DNA from: Larkinella punicea
GTDB taxonomy: Bacteria; Bacteroidota; Bacteroidia; Cytophagales; Spirosomataceae
Length of the DNA stretch: 64,000 nucleotides
Assembly: GCF_003334855.1 (NCBI RefSeq)
Contig: NZ_QOWE01000017.1
Location: 62,001-126,000, forward strand
Direction: 5' to 3'
Below the pieces are notes generated by a model, which saw nothing but the letters and a program-made list of their open reading frames with translations, did not search any database and had not been told where the DNA came from. Both the position numbers and the translations under genes were made by a program. Positions 34,568 through 42,033 of this stretch are shown one piece after another. The number at the start of each line of letters is the position of its first letter. Positions within the stretch are counted from its first letter, which is position 1.

Positions 34568-35821
34568 ATGAAACACAATTCCCTGATTGTCATTCTGATT
34601 CTGCTGATCTTTTTCGTTATTTCCTTTCTGACCAATATCCTTGGTCCGCTGATCCCGGATATTATTAAAAGTTTTGAGTTAAGCATCGGTTTGGCCGGTT
34701 TTCTGCCGTTTGCCTTCTTCGTGGCCTACGGGGTGATGTCGATTCCGTCGGGCCTGCTGGTCGAAAAATACCGGGAAAAACCGGTGTTGCTGGGGGCTTT
34801 TTTTCTGGCTTTTGCGGGTGCCCTGCTCTTCGCGCTGATACCCGGTTTTTCCATTGCCCTGTTCTCCCTTTTTCTGATTGGCCTCGGGATGGCGATGCTG
34901 CAGGTGGTGATCAATCCGTTGTTGCGGGTGGCGGGTGGCGAAGCACAGTTTGCGTTCAACTCCGTGCTGGCGCAGCTTTTCTTTGGCGCGGCATCGTTCT
35001 TGAGTCCATTGTTATACAGTTATTTAGTGAGTCATGTGCATTCCGGTACAGAATCTTCGTCAGTGATTGCCCTGCTCAACCAACTGGTTCCGGCCAATCT
35101 GAAGTGGGTGTCGTTGTACTGGGTTTTTGCCCTGACGGCCTTGTTGATGGTAGTCGTCATTTACTTCGTCCGTTTCCCCGAAGTGGAGTTGAAGGAAGAC
35201 GAAAAAATCGATACCGGCAAAGCGTTTAAAGACCTGCTCGGCAACAAAACCGTCTGGCTGTTTTTCTGCGGTATTTTCGCGTATGTCGGTACGGAACAGG
35301 GCATTGCCAACTGGACCTCCCAGTTTCTCCAAACCTACCACGGTGTCGATCCGGCCACCACAGGCGCTTCCGTGATCGCGTATTTCTGGGGTTTGCTGAC
35401 GGTCGGATGCCTGCTCGGCTTGTTGTTGCTGAAGATTTTCGACAGTCGCCGGGTGTTGATGTTGTTTGCTGCCGGGGCCATTCTTTCCCTGCTGGCGGGT
35501 TTGTTCGGCACCAGGGAACTGGCGATTTACGCCTTTCCACTCACCGGGTTTTTCGCGTCCGTCATGTGGTCGATCACGGTGTCGCTGGCGCTCAATTCAG
35601 TGCCACACCACCACGGAACGTTTTCCGGGATTTTGTGTACGGGCATTGCGGGTGGAGCCGTCGTGCCGCTGATTGTCGGCGGTCTGGGCGAGTTGGTCGG
35701 CCTGCGGCTGGCGATGTTGTTTTTGTTGCTTACGCTGGGTTATATCTTCAGCATCGGCATCTGGGCCAGGCCGTTGGTGAACAACGCGACGGTGAAGAGT
35801 TTTCGGGAATTATTTGAGTAA
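34568..35821 (+). CDS. MFS sugar permease, FucP/NagP-like
   Basis: Encodes 417 residues with twelve transmembrane helices of the FucP-type major facilitator group (GPLIPDIIKSFELSIGLAGF at the N-terminus; GMAMLQVVINPLLRVAGG in the fifth helix region). Relatives move fucose, glucose/galactose or N-acetylglucosamine with protons across the inner membrane. With a GH20 hexosaminidase and a NagX homologue next door, N-acetylglucosamine is the best-supported substrate, but this is context only. It starts 13 bases after the beta-barrel-like gene. Its stop is followed within ten bases by palindrome A2. Confidence 0.88.
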   Translation: MKHNSLIVILILLIFFVISFLTNILGPLIPDIIKSFELSIGLAGFLPFAFFVAYGVMSIPSGLLVEKYREKPVLLGAFFLAFAGALLFALIPGFSIALFSLFLIGLGMAMLQVVINPLLRVAGGEAQFAFNSVLAQLFFGAASFLSPLLYSYLVSHVHSGTESSSVIALLNQLVPANLKWVSLYWVFALTALLMVVVIYFVRFPEVELKEDEKIDTGKAFKDLLGNKTVWLFFCGIFAYVGTEQGIANWTSQFLQTYHGVDPATTGASVIAYFWGLLTVGCLLGLLLLKIFDSRRVLMLFAAGAILSLLAGLFGTRELAIYAFPLTGFFASVMWSITVSLALNSVPHHHGTFSGILCTGIAGGAVVPLIVGGLGELVGLRLAMLFLLLTLGYIFSIGIWARPLVNNATVKSFRELFE

Positions 35822-35829
35822 AAGAGTTA

Positions 35830-35903
35830 TTTCGCGGAGTTTAGCGGAGTAAAAAAGAGTTTAGCGGAGTTTTAGTTATTTTTCTCCGCTAAACTCTGCG
35901 AAA
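35830..35903. repeat. Palindrome family A, copy 2
   Basis: Arms 35830-35849 (TTTCGCGGAGTTTAGCGGAG) and 35884-35903 match at 19 of 20 positions. A second copy of the word TTTAGCGGAG lies in the loop. It sits between two co-directional genes and ends 8 bases before the regulator's ATG. Confidence 0.9.
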
Positions 35904-35911
35904 CAAATTTC

Positions 35912-37075
35912 ATGTATAAAATCATCCTCCTGATCGATTTTGCCGAGGACTATAGCAAAAGTCTGTTGAAGGGCGTTACCAAATATTCACGCGAGCACGG
36001 CCCCTGGGTGTTTTGCCGGATGCCGCTTTTTTACCGCGAAACCATCGGGGTCAAGGGCATTTTGCAATGGGCGCAGGAGTGGGGAGCCGACGGGATTATC
36101 GGACAGTTTTATAATGACAAAGAGATTTCCGAAATCATCAAAGCCGGTATTGCCGTCATTGCCCAGGACTTCAAGGAGCGGTTTGACGACATTCCAAACA
36201 TCACCGGAGCCTACCACGAAGCCGGAGCGATGGCGGCCGATTATTTCCTGAAAAAAGGTTTTACCCAGTTTGCGTTTTACGGTTTTAAAGACATTGTCTG
36301 GTCGCGGGAGCGGGCGGAAGGGTTTGAAAACCGGATCAAAAGTGCCGGGTATGGCGTCCATTCATTCGAGCATACGAAGGCGCAATCCAGCGAATTGTGG
36401 TATTACAAACCCAGTGCGTTGAGCCATTGGCTGCAATCCTTACCCAAGCCGATTGCGATTATGGCCTGCGATGATCGTCAGGGTCAGCACATTACGGAGA
36501 CGTGTCGGCAAACCGGGATTCGGATTCCCGAAGAAGTGGCCGTGCTGGGCGTCGACAACGATGAAATGATCTGTGAACTGTCTGACCCGCCCCTGTCGAG
36601 CATTGCGCTGGACGCGGAGAAGGGCGGCTACGATTCGGCCAAACTGCTCGACCACATGATCCGGACGGGCGTAACCGGTTTTTACGATATTGTGGTGAAA
36701 CCGACACAGGTGGTGACGCGCCACTCGACCGACATCTACGCGACCAACGACCACTACATTGCCTCTTCGCTGAAATACATTCACCAGAACATCGATAAAA
36801 ACCTCCAGGTGGATGAGGTTGTCAGACAGGTCCCGCTGTCGCGCCGGGCGCTGGAAAAGCGGTTTTTGACCATTACGGGTTATCCAATTTACAAGTATAT
36901 CTTTAACCTGCGCATCGAAAAATTCACCCAGAAACTGCTGGAAACCGACATGACGGTGTTTGAAATTGCGCTCGATATGGGACTGACCGACAGCAAGAAC
37001 ATTGCCCGCCAGTTCCGGCAGGTGAAGGGCTGTTCACCCAGTGAATTTCGGAATCAATATGTAGCGGGGAAATAG
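35912..37075 (+). CDS. XylR-type AraC family transcriptional regulator
   Basis: Encodes 387 residues. The N-terminal 270 resemble a periplasmic-binding-protein-like (LacI-type) sensor, as in XylR (ILLIDFAEDYSKSLLKGV at the start; VAVLGVDNDEMICELSDPPLSSI near 210-235). The C-terminal about 100 are an AraC helix-turn-helix pair (VDEVVRQVPLSRRALEKRF ... VFEIALDMGLTDSKNIARQF). The family binds a sugar and activates or represses nearby catabolic genes. It lies between the permease and the DUF1080 gene, each gap filled by a family A palindrome. It is the only sugar-type regulator in the glycan region, so it probably controls that region. Its ligand is unknown. Confidence 0.92.
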   Translation: MYKIILLIDFAEDYSKSLLKGVTKYSREHGPWVFCRMPLFYRETIGVKGILQWAQEWGADGIIGQFYNDKEISEIIKAGIAVIAQDFKERFDDIPNITGAYHEAGAMAADYFLKKGFTQFAFYGFKDIVWSRERAEGFENRIKSAGYGVHSFEHTKAQSSELWYYKPSALSHWLQSLPKPIAIMACDDRQGQHITETCRQTGIRIPEEVAVLGVDNDEMICELSDPPLSSIALDAEKGGYDSAKLLDHMIRTGVTGFYDIVVKPTQVVTRHSTDIYATNDHYIASSLKYIHQNIDKNLQVDEVVRQVPLSRRALEKRFLTITGYPIYKYIFNLRIEKFTQKLLETDMTVFEIALDMGLTDSKNIARQFRQVKGCSPSEFRNQYVAGK

Positions 37076-37085
37076 AGAAAAAGAG

Positions 37086-37188
37086 GTTATTTCGCAGAGT
37101 TGAGCGGAGGGGAAAAGAGTTAAGCGGAGTTTTTAATATTTTCTCTCCGCTTAACTCTGATTTTCTCTGCTCAACTCTGCGAAATAAC
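37086..37188. repeat. Palindrome family A, copy 3 (nested double hairpin)
   Basis: The outer arms 37086-37109 and 37165-37188 match at 23 of 24 positions. Nested inside, 37117-37129 (GAGTTAAGCGGAG) pairs perfectly with 37145-37157. The nested form looks like one family A palindrome inserted inside another, or an internal duplication. Confidence 0.9.
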
Positions 37189-37217
37189 GCTTTTTCTAAT
37201 CCTCAAACCCAAAACCC

Positions 37218-37928
37218 ATGTATCATTTTCTAATCACGGTTTTTCTTTGCACCAACACGTTGTTTTATTCCGAAAGCCAACCGAAAACCGCCCAGTCGGA
37301 TTGGATCTGGCTTTTTGATGGGACAAATACCAATCAATGGATCAGTGCGAAATCCGATCAATTTCCCAAAGAAGGCTGGTCGATTGACAACAAAATGCTG
37401 GTGGCCAATAAAGGGGGAGACAAATCGAAGCGGGGTGGCGATCTCGTTTCGCGCCGGAAATTCAGGAATTTCGACTTGCGGTTTGAGTTTAAACTGACGC
37501 CGGGGGCCAACAGCGGGTTGAAATACTTCGTTAAAAAATACCCCGACGGCGGCTGGTTGGGCTGCGAATACCAGATCATCGACGATGCGGGCAACAAAGA
37601 CATCGCCGGTGACAAAGACGACAAGCGACGCACGGCGGGCTTATACGAGTTGTTTGCCCCGTCGGAACGGAAGCTGAAACCCATCGGCCAATGGAACGAA
37701 GGTCGCGTGGTCGTGAACGGCAAGCACGTCGAACACTGGCTCAATGGCGTCAAAGTAGTTGACTACGAGCGTGGTGACGAGCGGTTTAAAGCCGCCAAAG
37801 CCCAAAGTAAATTCAAAACCGTCGAGGATTTTGGCGTTATGGAAGAAGGTTACCTCCTGTTGCAGGACCACGGCGATGAGTCCGCTTTCCGGCAGATTCG
37901 GATTCGGGAACTACCCCCAACCCCCTAA
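37218..37928 (+). CDS. DUF1080 (3-keto-disaccharide hydrolase fold) secreted protein
   Basis: Encodes 236 residues with a probable signal peptide (MYHFLITVFLCTNTLFYSES). The whole mature part is one DUF1080 concanavalin-like domain: WLFDGTNTNQW at the start, FDLRFEFKLTPGANSGLKYFV and LGCEYQIIDD in the core, and a C-terminal IRIREL strand. PF06439 members include 3-keto-glycoside hydrolases that act after a Gfo/Idh-type oxidation of a disaccharide. The reading frame then continues PPTP into palindrome B5 and takes its TAA stop (37926-37928) from the repeat arm, so its native stop has been replaced. The upstream regulator is XylR-type. Confidence 0.9.
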   Translation: MYHFLITVFLCTNTLFYSESQPKTAQSDWIWLFDGTNTNQWISAKSDQFPKEGWSIDNKMLVANKGGDKSKRGGDLVSRRKFRNFDLRFEFKLTPGANSGLKYFVKKYPDGGWLGCEYQIIDDAGNKDIAGDKDDKRRTAGLYELFAPSERKLKPIGQWNEGRVVVNGKHVEHWLNGVKVVDYERGDERFKAAKAQSKFKTVEDFGVMEEGYLLLQDHGDESAFRQIRIRELPPTP

Positions 37929-38042
37929 AGGGGGCTTCGAAATCCGGATGTTTTAGCCCGGCACCGGCCGCCCGGCCTTTAGGGGGTTGGGGGTGAAAAA
38001 CGGAAGAACTCAACAGCCCTGCCCTTCAGGGGGTTAGGGGTG
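37914..38042. repeat. Palindrome family B, copy 5, with 16-nt GC-rich insert and a second partial unit
   Basis: The left arm starts at 37914 (ACCCCCAACCCCCTAAAGGG) and the right arm ends at 37994. The second half is split by 16 extra bases at 37960-37975 (GGCACCGGCCGCCCGG). After the main element comes a partial B unit (about 38006-38042) carrying AGAACTCAACAGCCCTG, a word also found in copy 6. It overlaps the DUF1080 3' end. Confidence 0.85.
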
Positions 38043-38045
38043 GTT

Positions 38046-40364
38046 TTACTGCTTCAACAACCACACATCCGAAATCTTCGAGTGTTGGCGCCAGTTCAGG
38101 TGCGACTCTTCCGGCCCGTCGAAGGTCACGGAAATGCGGCCATCCTGCGTGAGCGAAAGCGGCACAATCCATTCCTTAAAGGTTTCGGTTGCCTTGTTGT
38201 AAATCAGGGGTTTCAGACGTTGGCCGTCGACCCGCAGCAGGGCGTCGCCGGAACCCGTCACCCGGATGATGTAACGCGCGCCGGGGTCGAGGTTGTCGTA
38301 GTCGAGGGCCGGTTCGTTCTGGAACGTTTGCGTCGATAGCCGGGCGCGGCTGGAGCCGTTGTCCCACCAGGCAATGTCCGTGGCGTCTTCGGAAATGGTT
38401 TTCACGCGGGGGATGTTGCCACCACTCGACACGTCGTCGTAATAACTGCCGACACCGGGCGTTTCCCAGTTGCCGATGACGTGCATCCGTTCCAGTTGCT
38501 CTTTCGGCGTTTTCATGGCCCGGATTTTCTTGAATTCGTCGGCCAGCCACCAGCGGTTGTTGAGCGGATAATCGACAAAATCGAGCAAACAGCCGCGTTC
38601 GTAGTTCTTGGCTTTGTATTTCGGCACGCTGGTTTGTAAACCGATCGATGCGTATAAATCGGCGCACAGCGTTTCGATTTTCTTACGCAGTTCGACCGAA
38701 ACCGGTTCTTTATCCGCCTTCTCTTCCGTAGCCAGGGCCAAGGCCAGCGTTTTTTCAATACTGGTTTCGGTGGCCTGCGTCAGCAAGGCATTAGCGGTTT
38801 TTTCCAGTCCTTGCTCGTAGAGCAACCGGCGACGCGTGTAGGCATCGTAGGTTGCCCGTAGGACCAGCATTTGCCAGCGCCAGTTGGTTTTCAGTTCAGG
38901 ATGAGCGGTTTCCAGATTTTTCCAGAAGGAGAACGTCGCTTCGACCCCGCCATTTTGGGCCAACGGGCCTTTCCAGTTGGCTTCGAGTGCGGCAATGCCA
39001 TCGGCAGCATCGTTCGTCAGGGGCCAGCCGAAGAAAAACCGGCTGTAGTCGTTCAGAATCTCGTTGACGTCTTTGGTCGGGTCCCACCCCCGCTGACTCC
39101 ACACCACTTTGTTGATATCATCGTGACAACCATCGGAATACGACACAAAACCGTCGGTGAACGGCGCGTATTTCCCGTGAATATCCGCAAAGAAAAATGG
39201 CCGGGGGTTGATGGCTTCGCGGCCCAGCGTCAGCGTGTAAGCCTGATCCCAGCGTTCCACCGGAAACTCGCAGCGAACGTTGTGGGTGATGTCCGGATAT
39301 TCGCGGTGTTGGTAGGTTTTGGGCAATCGGAAACGGGTTTCAGACATCGGCGGGCTGCTCGGCCCCGACACCACGCCCTGCAACCAGGTGGGCTTATGCT
39401 GTTCGAGGTACTTGTAAAAATAATCGATCTGCTCCGTGTTGAATCCCTGTAATGAAATCCAGATTTTGGCCTTCGGATGGTACTGAACCAGCCTGCCGTG
39501 GAGGTCTTTCAGGAACGCCATCACCTCGCGCGGGTGGTTGTCGCCGGGGTCACCGCCGGGGACGAAAATGTGATCGAGCCGGGGGCAGGACTTGTAAAAA
39601 GCCTCATGGTTTTCCAGTTCAGCTTTTCGTTTCGTTTCGTCGGTTAATTCAAATTCCGCCGGGGTCCAGACCCAGTAATCCATGTCGTATTTCTGACACA
39701 ATTCACTCATCCGCACCCGCATCTGGGCAGCCGGTATGGGAAAATGGGGACTGCCTTTTCCTTCTTCGTGAAACGGAATGCCCTCGACGGCGTTGGTTCC
39801 GAAAATGGCCAGTTCGCGGTAATACTGGTCAAACTGGGCCACCGTCCAGGCATCATACGAATTGGCGGTGTTTCGGTAGCCCAACTGGTGTCCGCGAATT
39901 GGGTAAGCGGGCGCACTGGCGAACTCGACCGGTCCGGCGAGTTCAAGCCGTTTCGCATCCATTTTTACATTCCGCAGCAACCAGCCGGAGCCGAACAGAA
40001 TGCCCCGCGCATCGGCCCCGATAATCCAGAGCGTTGTGCCGGTCGTGACGACTCGAAATCCCTCCGGTTTCTGTTCTGGTAAACCCATTCCCGTTCGGGC
40101 CGGAACCGGTTTTCCTGCTACTTCCCGATCGGATGCAAGAGCCAGAACGATCGTCGGTGTCGTACCACCGGGCCAGGTTTTCGACTGTTTCAGCGTGCTC
40201 GTGGTTCGTTTGGCGATTTCCTCCACCAGCATCTGCGGAGCGGTGGTCCGCATGGGTGACGGAATGGAAGGCGAAACGAGAAGCGTTGCATTTTTGAGGC
40301 TAACCGGCTGAGCAGCAAGCTGGAATGCAAGGAAGAAAAGGAAGAGGGTTAAGCGAGAGGTCAT
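38046..40364 (-). CDS. Putative secreted glycoside hydrolase, GH67/GH20-like architecture (paralogue 2)
   Basis: Encodes 772 residues with a signal peptide (MTSRLTLFLFFLAFQLAAQ). The domain order is as in the paralogue at 24722: a small alpha/beta domain (about 20-150), a barrel region starting with IRGHQLGYR, FVPGGDPGD, a DITHNVRCEFPVERWD stretch, DGCHDDINK, then a C-terminal beta domain ending ISDVWLLKQ. Conserved blocks are shared with paralogue 1 throughout, but the loops differ (for example PHFPIPAAQ here), which suggests related but different substrates. It lies between two repeats (B5 and A4) and convergent with the DUF1080 gene. It is probably transcribed alone or after the DegT gene. 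Activity unproven. Confidence 0.75.
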   Translation of the reverse strand: MTSRLTLFLFFLAFQLAAQPVSLKNATLLVSPSIPSPMRTTAPQMLVEEIAKRTTSTLKQSKTWPGGTTPTIVLALASDREVAGKPVPARTGMGLPEQKPEGFRVVTTGTTLWIIGADARGILFGSGWLLRNVKMDAKRLELAGPVEFASAPAYPIRGHQLGYRNTANSYDAWTVAQFDQYYRELAIFGTNAVEGIPFHEEGKGSPHFPIPAAQMRVRMSELCQKYDMDYWVWTPAEFELTDETKRKAELENHEAFYKSCPRLDHIFVPGGDPGDNHPREVMAFLKDLHGRLVQYHPKAKIWISLQGFNTEQIDYFYKYLEQHKPTWLQGVVSGPSSPPMSETRFRLPKTYQHREYPDITHNVRCEFPVERWDQAYTLTLGREAINPRPFFFADIHGKYAPFTDGFVSYSDGCHDDINKVVWSQRGWDPTKDVNEILNDYSRFFFGWPLTNDAADGIAALEANWKGPLAQNGGVEATFSFWKNLETAHPELKTNWRWQMLVLRATYDAYTRRRLLYEQGLEKTANALLTQATETSIEKTLALALATEEKADKEPVSVELRKKIETLCADLYASIGLQTSVPKYKAKNYERGCLLDFVDYPLNNRWWLADEFKKIRAMKTPKEQLERMHVIGNWETPGVGSYYDDVSSGGNIPRVKTISEDATDIAWWDNGSSRARLSTQTFQNEPALDYDNLDPGARYIIRVTGSGDALLRVDGQRLKPLIYNKATETFKEWIVPLSLTQDGRISVTFDGPEESHLNWRQHSKISDVWLLKQ

Positions 40365-40382
40365 TGGGAGATAGGAAGTAGA

Positions 40383-40500
40383 GGTTATTTCGCGGACGGG
40401 GCCGCCCGGCGGTTGAGCGGAGCAAAAAAGAGCTAAGCGGAGATAAATAATAAAAACTCTGCTTAACTCTTTTTACTCCGCTCAACTCTGCGATACAACC
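40383..40500. repeat. Palindrome family A, copy 4, with 15-nt GC-rich insert
   Basis: Compared with copies 2 and 3, the left arm is split after CGCGGA by 15 bases (40397-40411, CGGGGCCGCCCGGCG). The right arm (about 40477-40500) is intact and supplies the last five codons and stop of the DegT gene. An inner repeat (AGCTAAGCGGAG / CTCTGCTTAACTC) is nested, as in copy 3. Confidence 0.85.
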
Positions 40501-41711
40501 CGTTGAATTTTACGAATCGCTTCCGCAAATAACCGCATGTCTTCCCGGCTCCCCAGCATCGCGTGCTGAAAAATCCAGACGGCTTCTTCGCTGCAAGCCC
40601 GTTCGGCCGCCGGGCAATGCACTGCCGTGTAATCGACGGATTCCGGAATGGCGTAACACATGAAGTTTTTGTTCTGAAAAACCGGCTGTTTGTACAGCGG
40701 ATGCGGATAGCCGGTCGAGCAGGGAACGCCTTCGGCCGCCAGCCGGGCTACAAATTCGTGCCGGGAAAGCGGGCCGAACGCCGTGGCATCGTATTTGAAA
40801 ATGTACAGGTGATAGCAATGCCGAATCTCTTCCGTGCCACGGCTCAGGGGCGTAATGCCGGGAATATTGGCCAGTAATTCATTCAGATACAGTCCGTTGT
40901 CATTTCTTAAAACCGTCTGTTCTTCCAGCCGGTTGAGTTGTTGGGAGAGCAAAACCGCCTGCATCTGGGTAATGCGGTAATTGCAGCCGGGGTTGAAATG
41001 ATCGTACCACTGACCGCCTTCCATCCGCCCGACGTTGCGCAGCGACGCCATCATCTTGTACAGCGTTTCGTCGTTTGTAACCACAATACCGCCTTCACCA
41101 CTCGTCAGGTTTTTGGACGACTGAAAACTGAAACTGCCCGCATCGCCGATGGAGCCCAGTTTTCGCCCTTTGTATTCGGCCCCGTGGGCGTGGGCCGCGT
41201 CTTCGATCACGCGCAGGTTGTGTCGGCGGGCAATGTCCAGAATGGCGTCCATGTCGCAGCCCAAACCGGCGAAGTGAACGGGAATAATCACTTTGGTCCG
41301 TTCCGTAATGGCGGCCTCGATGGCGTTGGGATCGAGGTTGTAGGTTTCCGGGTCGATGTCCACGAAAACCGGTACGCAATTGACTTCCAGAACCGTAGAC
41401 GCTGTCGCAATAAAGGTATAGGGCGGCACGATGACCTCGTCGCCGGGTTTGACTCCGCAGGCCATCAGTGCCAGCCGGAGCGACACGGAACCGTTGACAC
41501 AACTGACGGCGTATTTCGTGCCGCAATAAGCCGCAAACGCCTGCTCGAAAGCAGCTACGACCTCCCCGCAGTCGGGATTTCCCCAGTGTCCGCTCCGAAT
41601 CACCTCGGTCACGGCCTGCACTTCTTGTTCGTCGTAGATGGGCCAGGGGAAGGTCGTTTGCACGGTTTTCTCACCGCCATCGATGGCCAGGGTTTCCAGT
41701 GTATTTTTCAT
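40482..41711 (-). CDS. DegT/DnrJ/EryC1/StrS family aminotransferase
   Basis: PLP-dependent sugar aminotransferase fold of 409 residues. Lys200 in SFQSSKNLTSGEGG forms the Schiff base, and Asp171 of the IEDAAHAHG motif binds the pyridine ring. Family members aminate keto-sugars or act as dehydratases on nucleotide sugars; some, near Gfo/Idh and catabolic genes, have unclear roles. No nucleotide-sugar genes are nearby, so a catabolic role on a free keto-sugar is possible. The last residues (VVSQS) and TGA stop are encoded by the palindrome arm at 40482-40499. It is upstream of the glycosidase on the same strand and divergent from the membrane protein at 42034. Confidence 0.9.
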   Translation of the reverse strand: MKNTLETLAIDGGEKTVQTTFPWPIYDEQEVQAVTEVIRSGHWGNPDCGEVVAAFEQAFAAYCGTKYAVSCVNGSVSLRLALMACGVKPGDEVIVPPYTFIATASTVLEVNCVPVFVDIDPETYNLDPNAIEAAITERTKVIIPVHFAGLGCDMDAILDIARRHNLRVIEDAAHAHGAEYKGRKLGSIGDAGSFSFQSSKNLTSGEGGIVVTNDETLYKMMASLRNVGRMEGGQWYDHFNPGCNYRITQMQAVLLSQQLNRLEEQTVLRNDNGLYLNELLANIPGITPLSRGTEEIRHCYHLYIFKYDATAFGPLSRHEFVARLAAEGVPCSTGYPHPLYKQPVFQNKNFMCYAIPESVDYTAVHCPAAERACSEEAVWIFQHAMLGSREDMRLFAEAIRKIQRVVSQS

Positions 41712-41740
41712 TTTAAGACTTACGTCTGATAATTCTTTGC

Positions 41741-41866
41741 ACTTTCGTTTTTTACCCCCGTTCCCCTAAAGGGCAGAACGTAACAGCCCTGTCCTAAAGG
41801 GGACTTGGACGCAGCTTAATCCGGATGCTAAAAGTCCCCTTTAGGGGAACGGGGCAAAAAACGAAG
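41741..41866. repeat. Palindrome family B, copy 6, with a 28-nt insertion
   Basis: Arms run from ACTTTCGTTTTTTACCCCCG at the left to ACGGGGCAAAAAACGAAGT at the right. In the left arm, CAGAACGTAACAGCCCTGT is inserted and flanked on both sides by CCTAAAGGG, giving 28 extra bases, which looks like an insertion with a 9-bp duplication. The loop words match copy 3 (22811-22903). Confidence 0.8.
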
Positions 41867-41895
41867 TTCCTGCATTTTTATGATGTTCTGACATT

Positions 41896-41912
41896 CGGTT
41901 TACAGTAAACCG
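41896..41912. promoter_or_regulatory. Dyad CGGTTTAC-A-GTAAACCG
   Basis: Perfect 8+1+8 dyad in the divergent region, 122 bases upstream of the membrane protein ATG. Part of the word also occurs in the 39-bp-arm palindrome at 14875-14965 (GGTTTACGG), so it could be a repeat remnant rather than an operator. Confidence 0.3.
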
Positions 41913-42033
41913 TAAACCTTCTAGAATACGGCTGCGGTTGGGTTTCGGGCTATTGTTACGGAGAAATTTTCGAGCGAATAGCCTGTTTGGCAGCCTGTAA
42001 CGTATTAGCTCAGAAACCTTTTCCGAAACCACC

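Larger units (their letters stand above)
41712..42033. other. 322-bp divergent intergenic region
   Basis: No gene seen. It contains the family B copy 6 repeat (41741-41866) and a short perfect dyad at 41896-41912. Promoters for the DegT gene and the membrane protein must lie here, but no TTTG/TAnnTTTG pair is clear. Confidence 0.55.

Noticed and set aside
35912-37075. LacI family regulator
   Set aside because: The N-terminal part is LacI-sensor-like, but there is no N-terminal LacI helix-turn-helix; the DNA-binding domain is AraC-type at the C-terminus, as in XylR.
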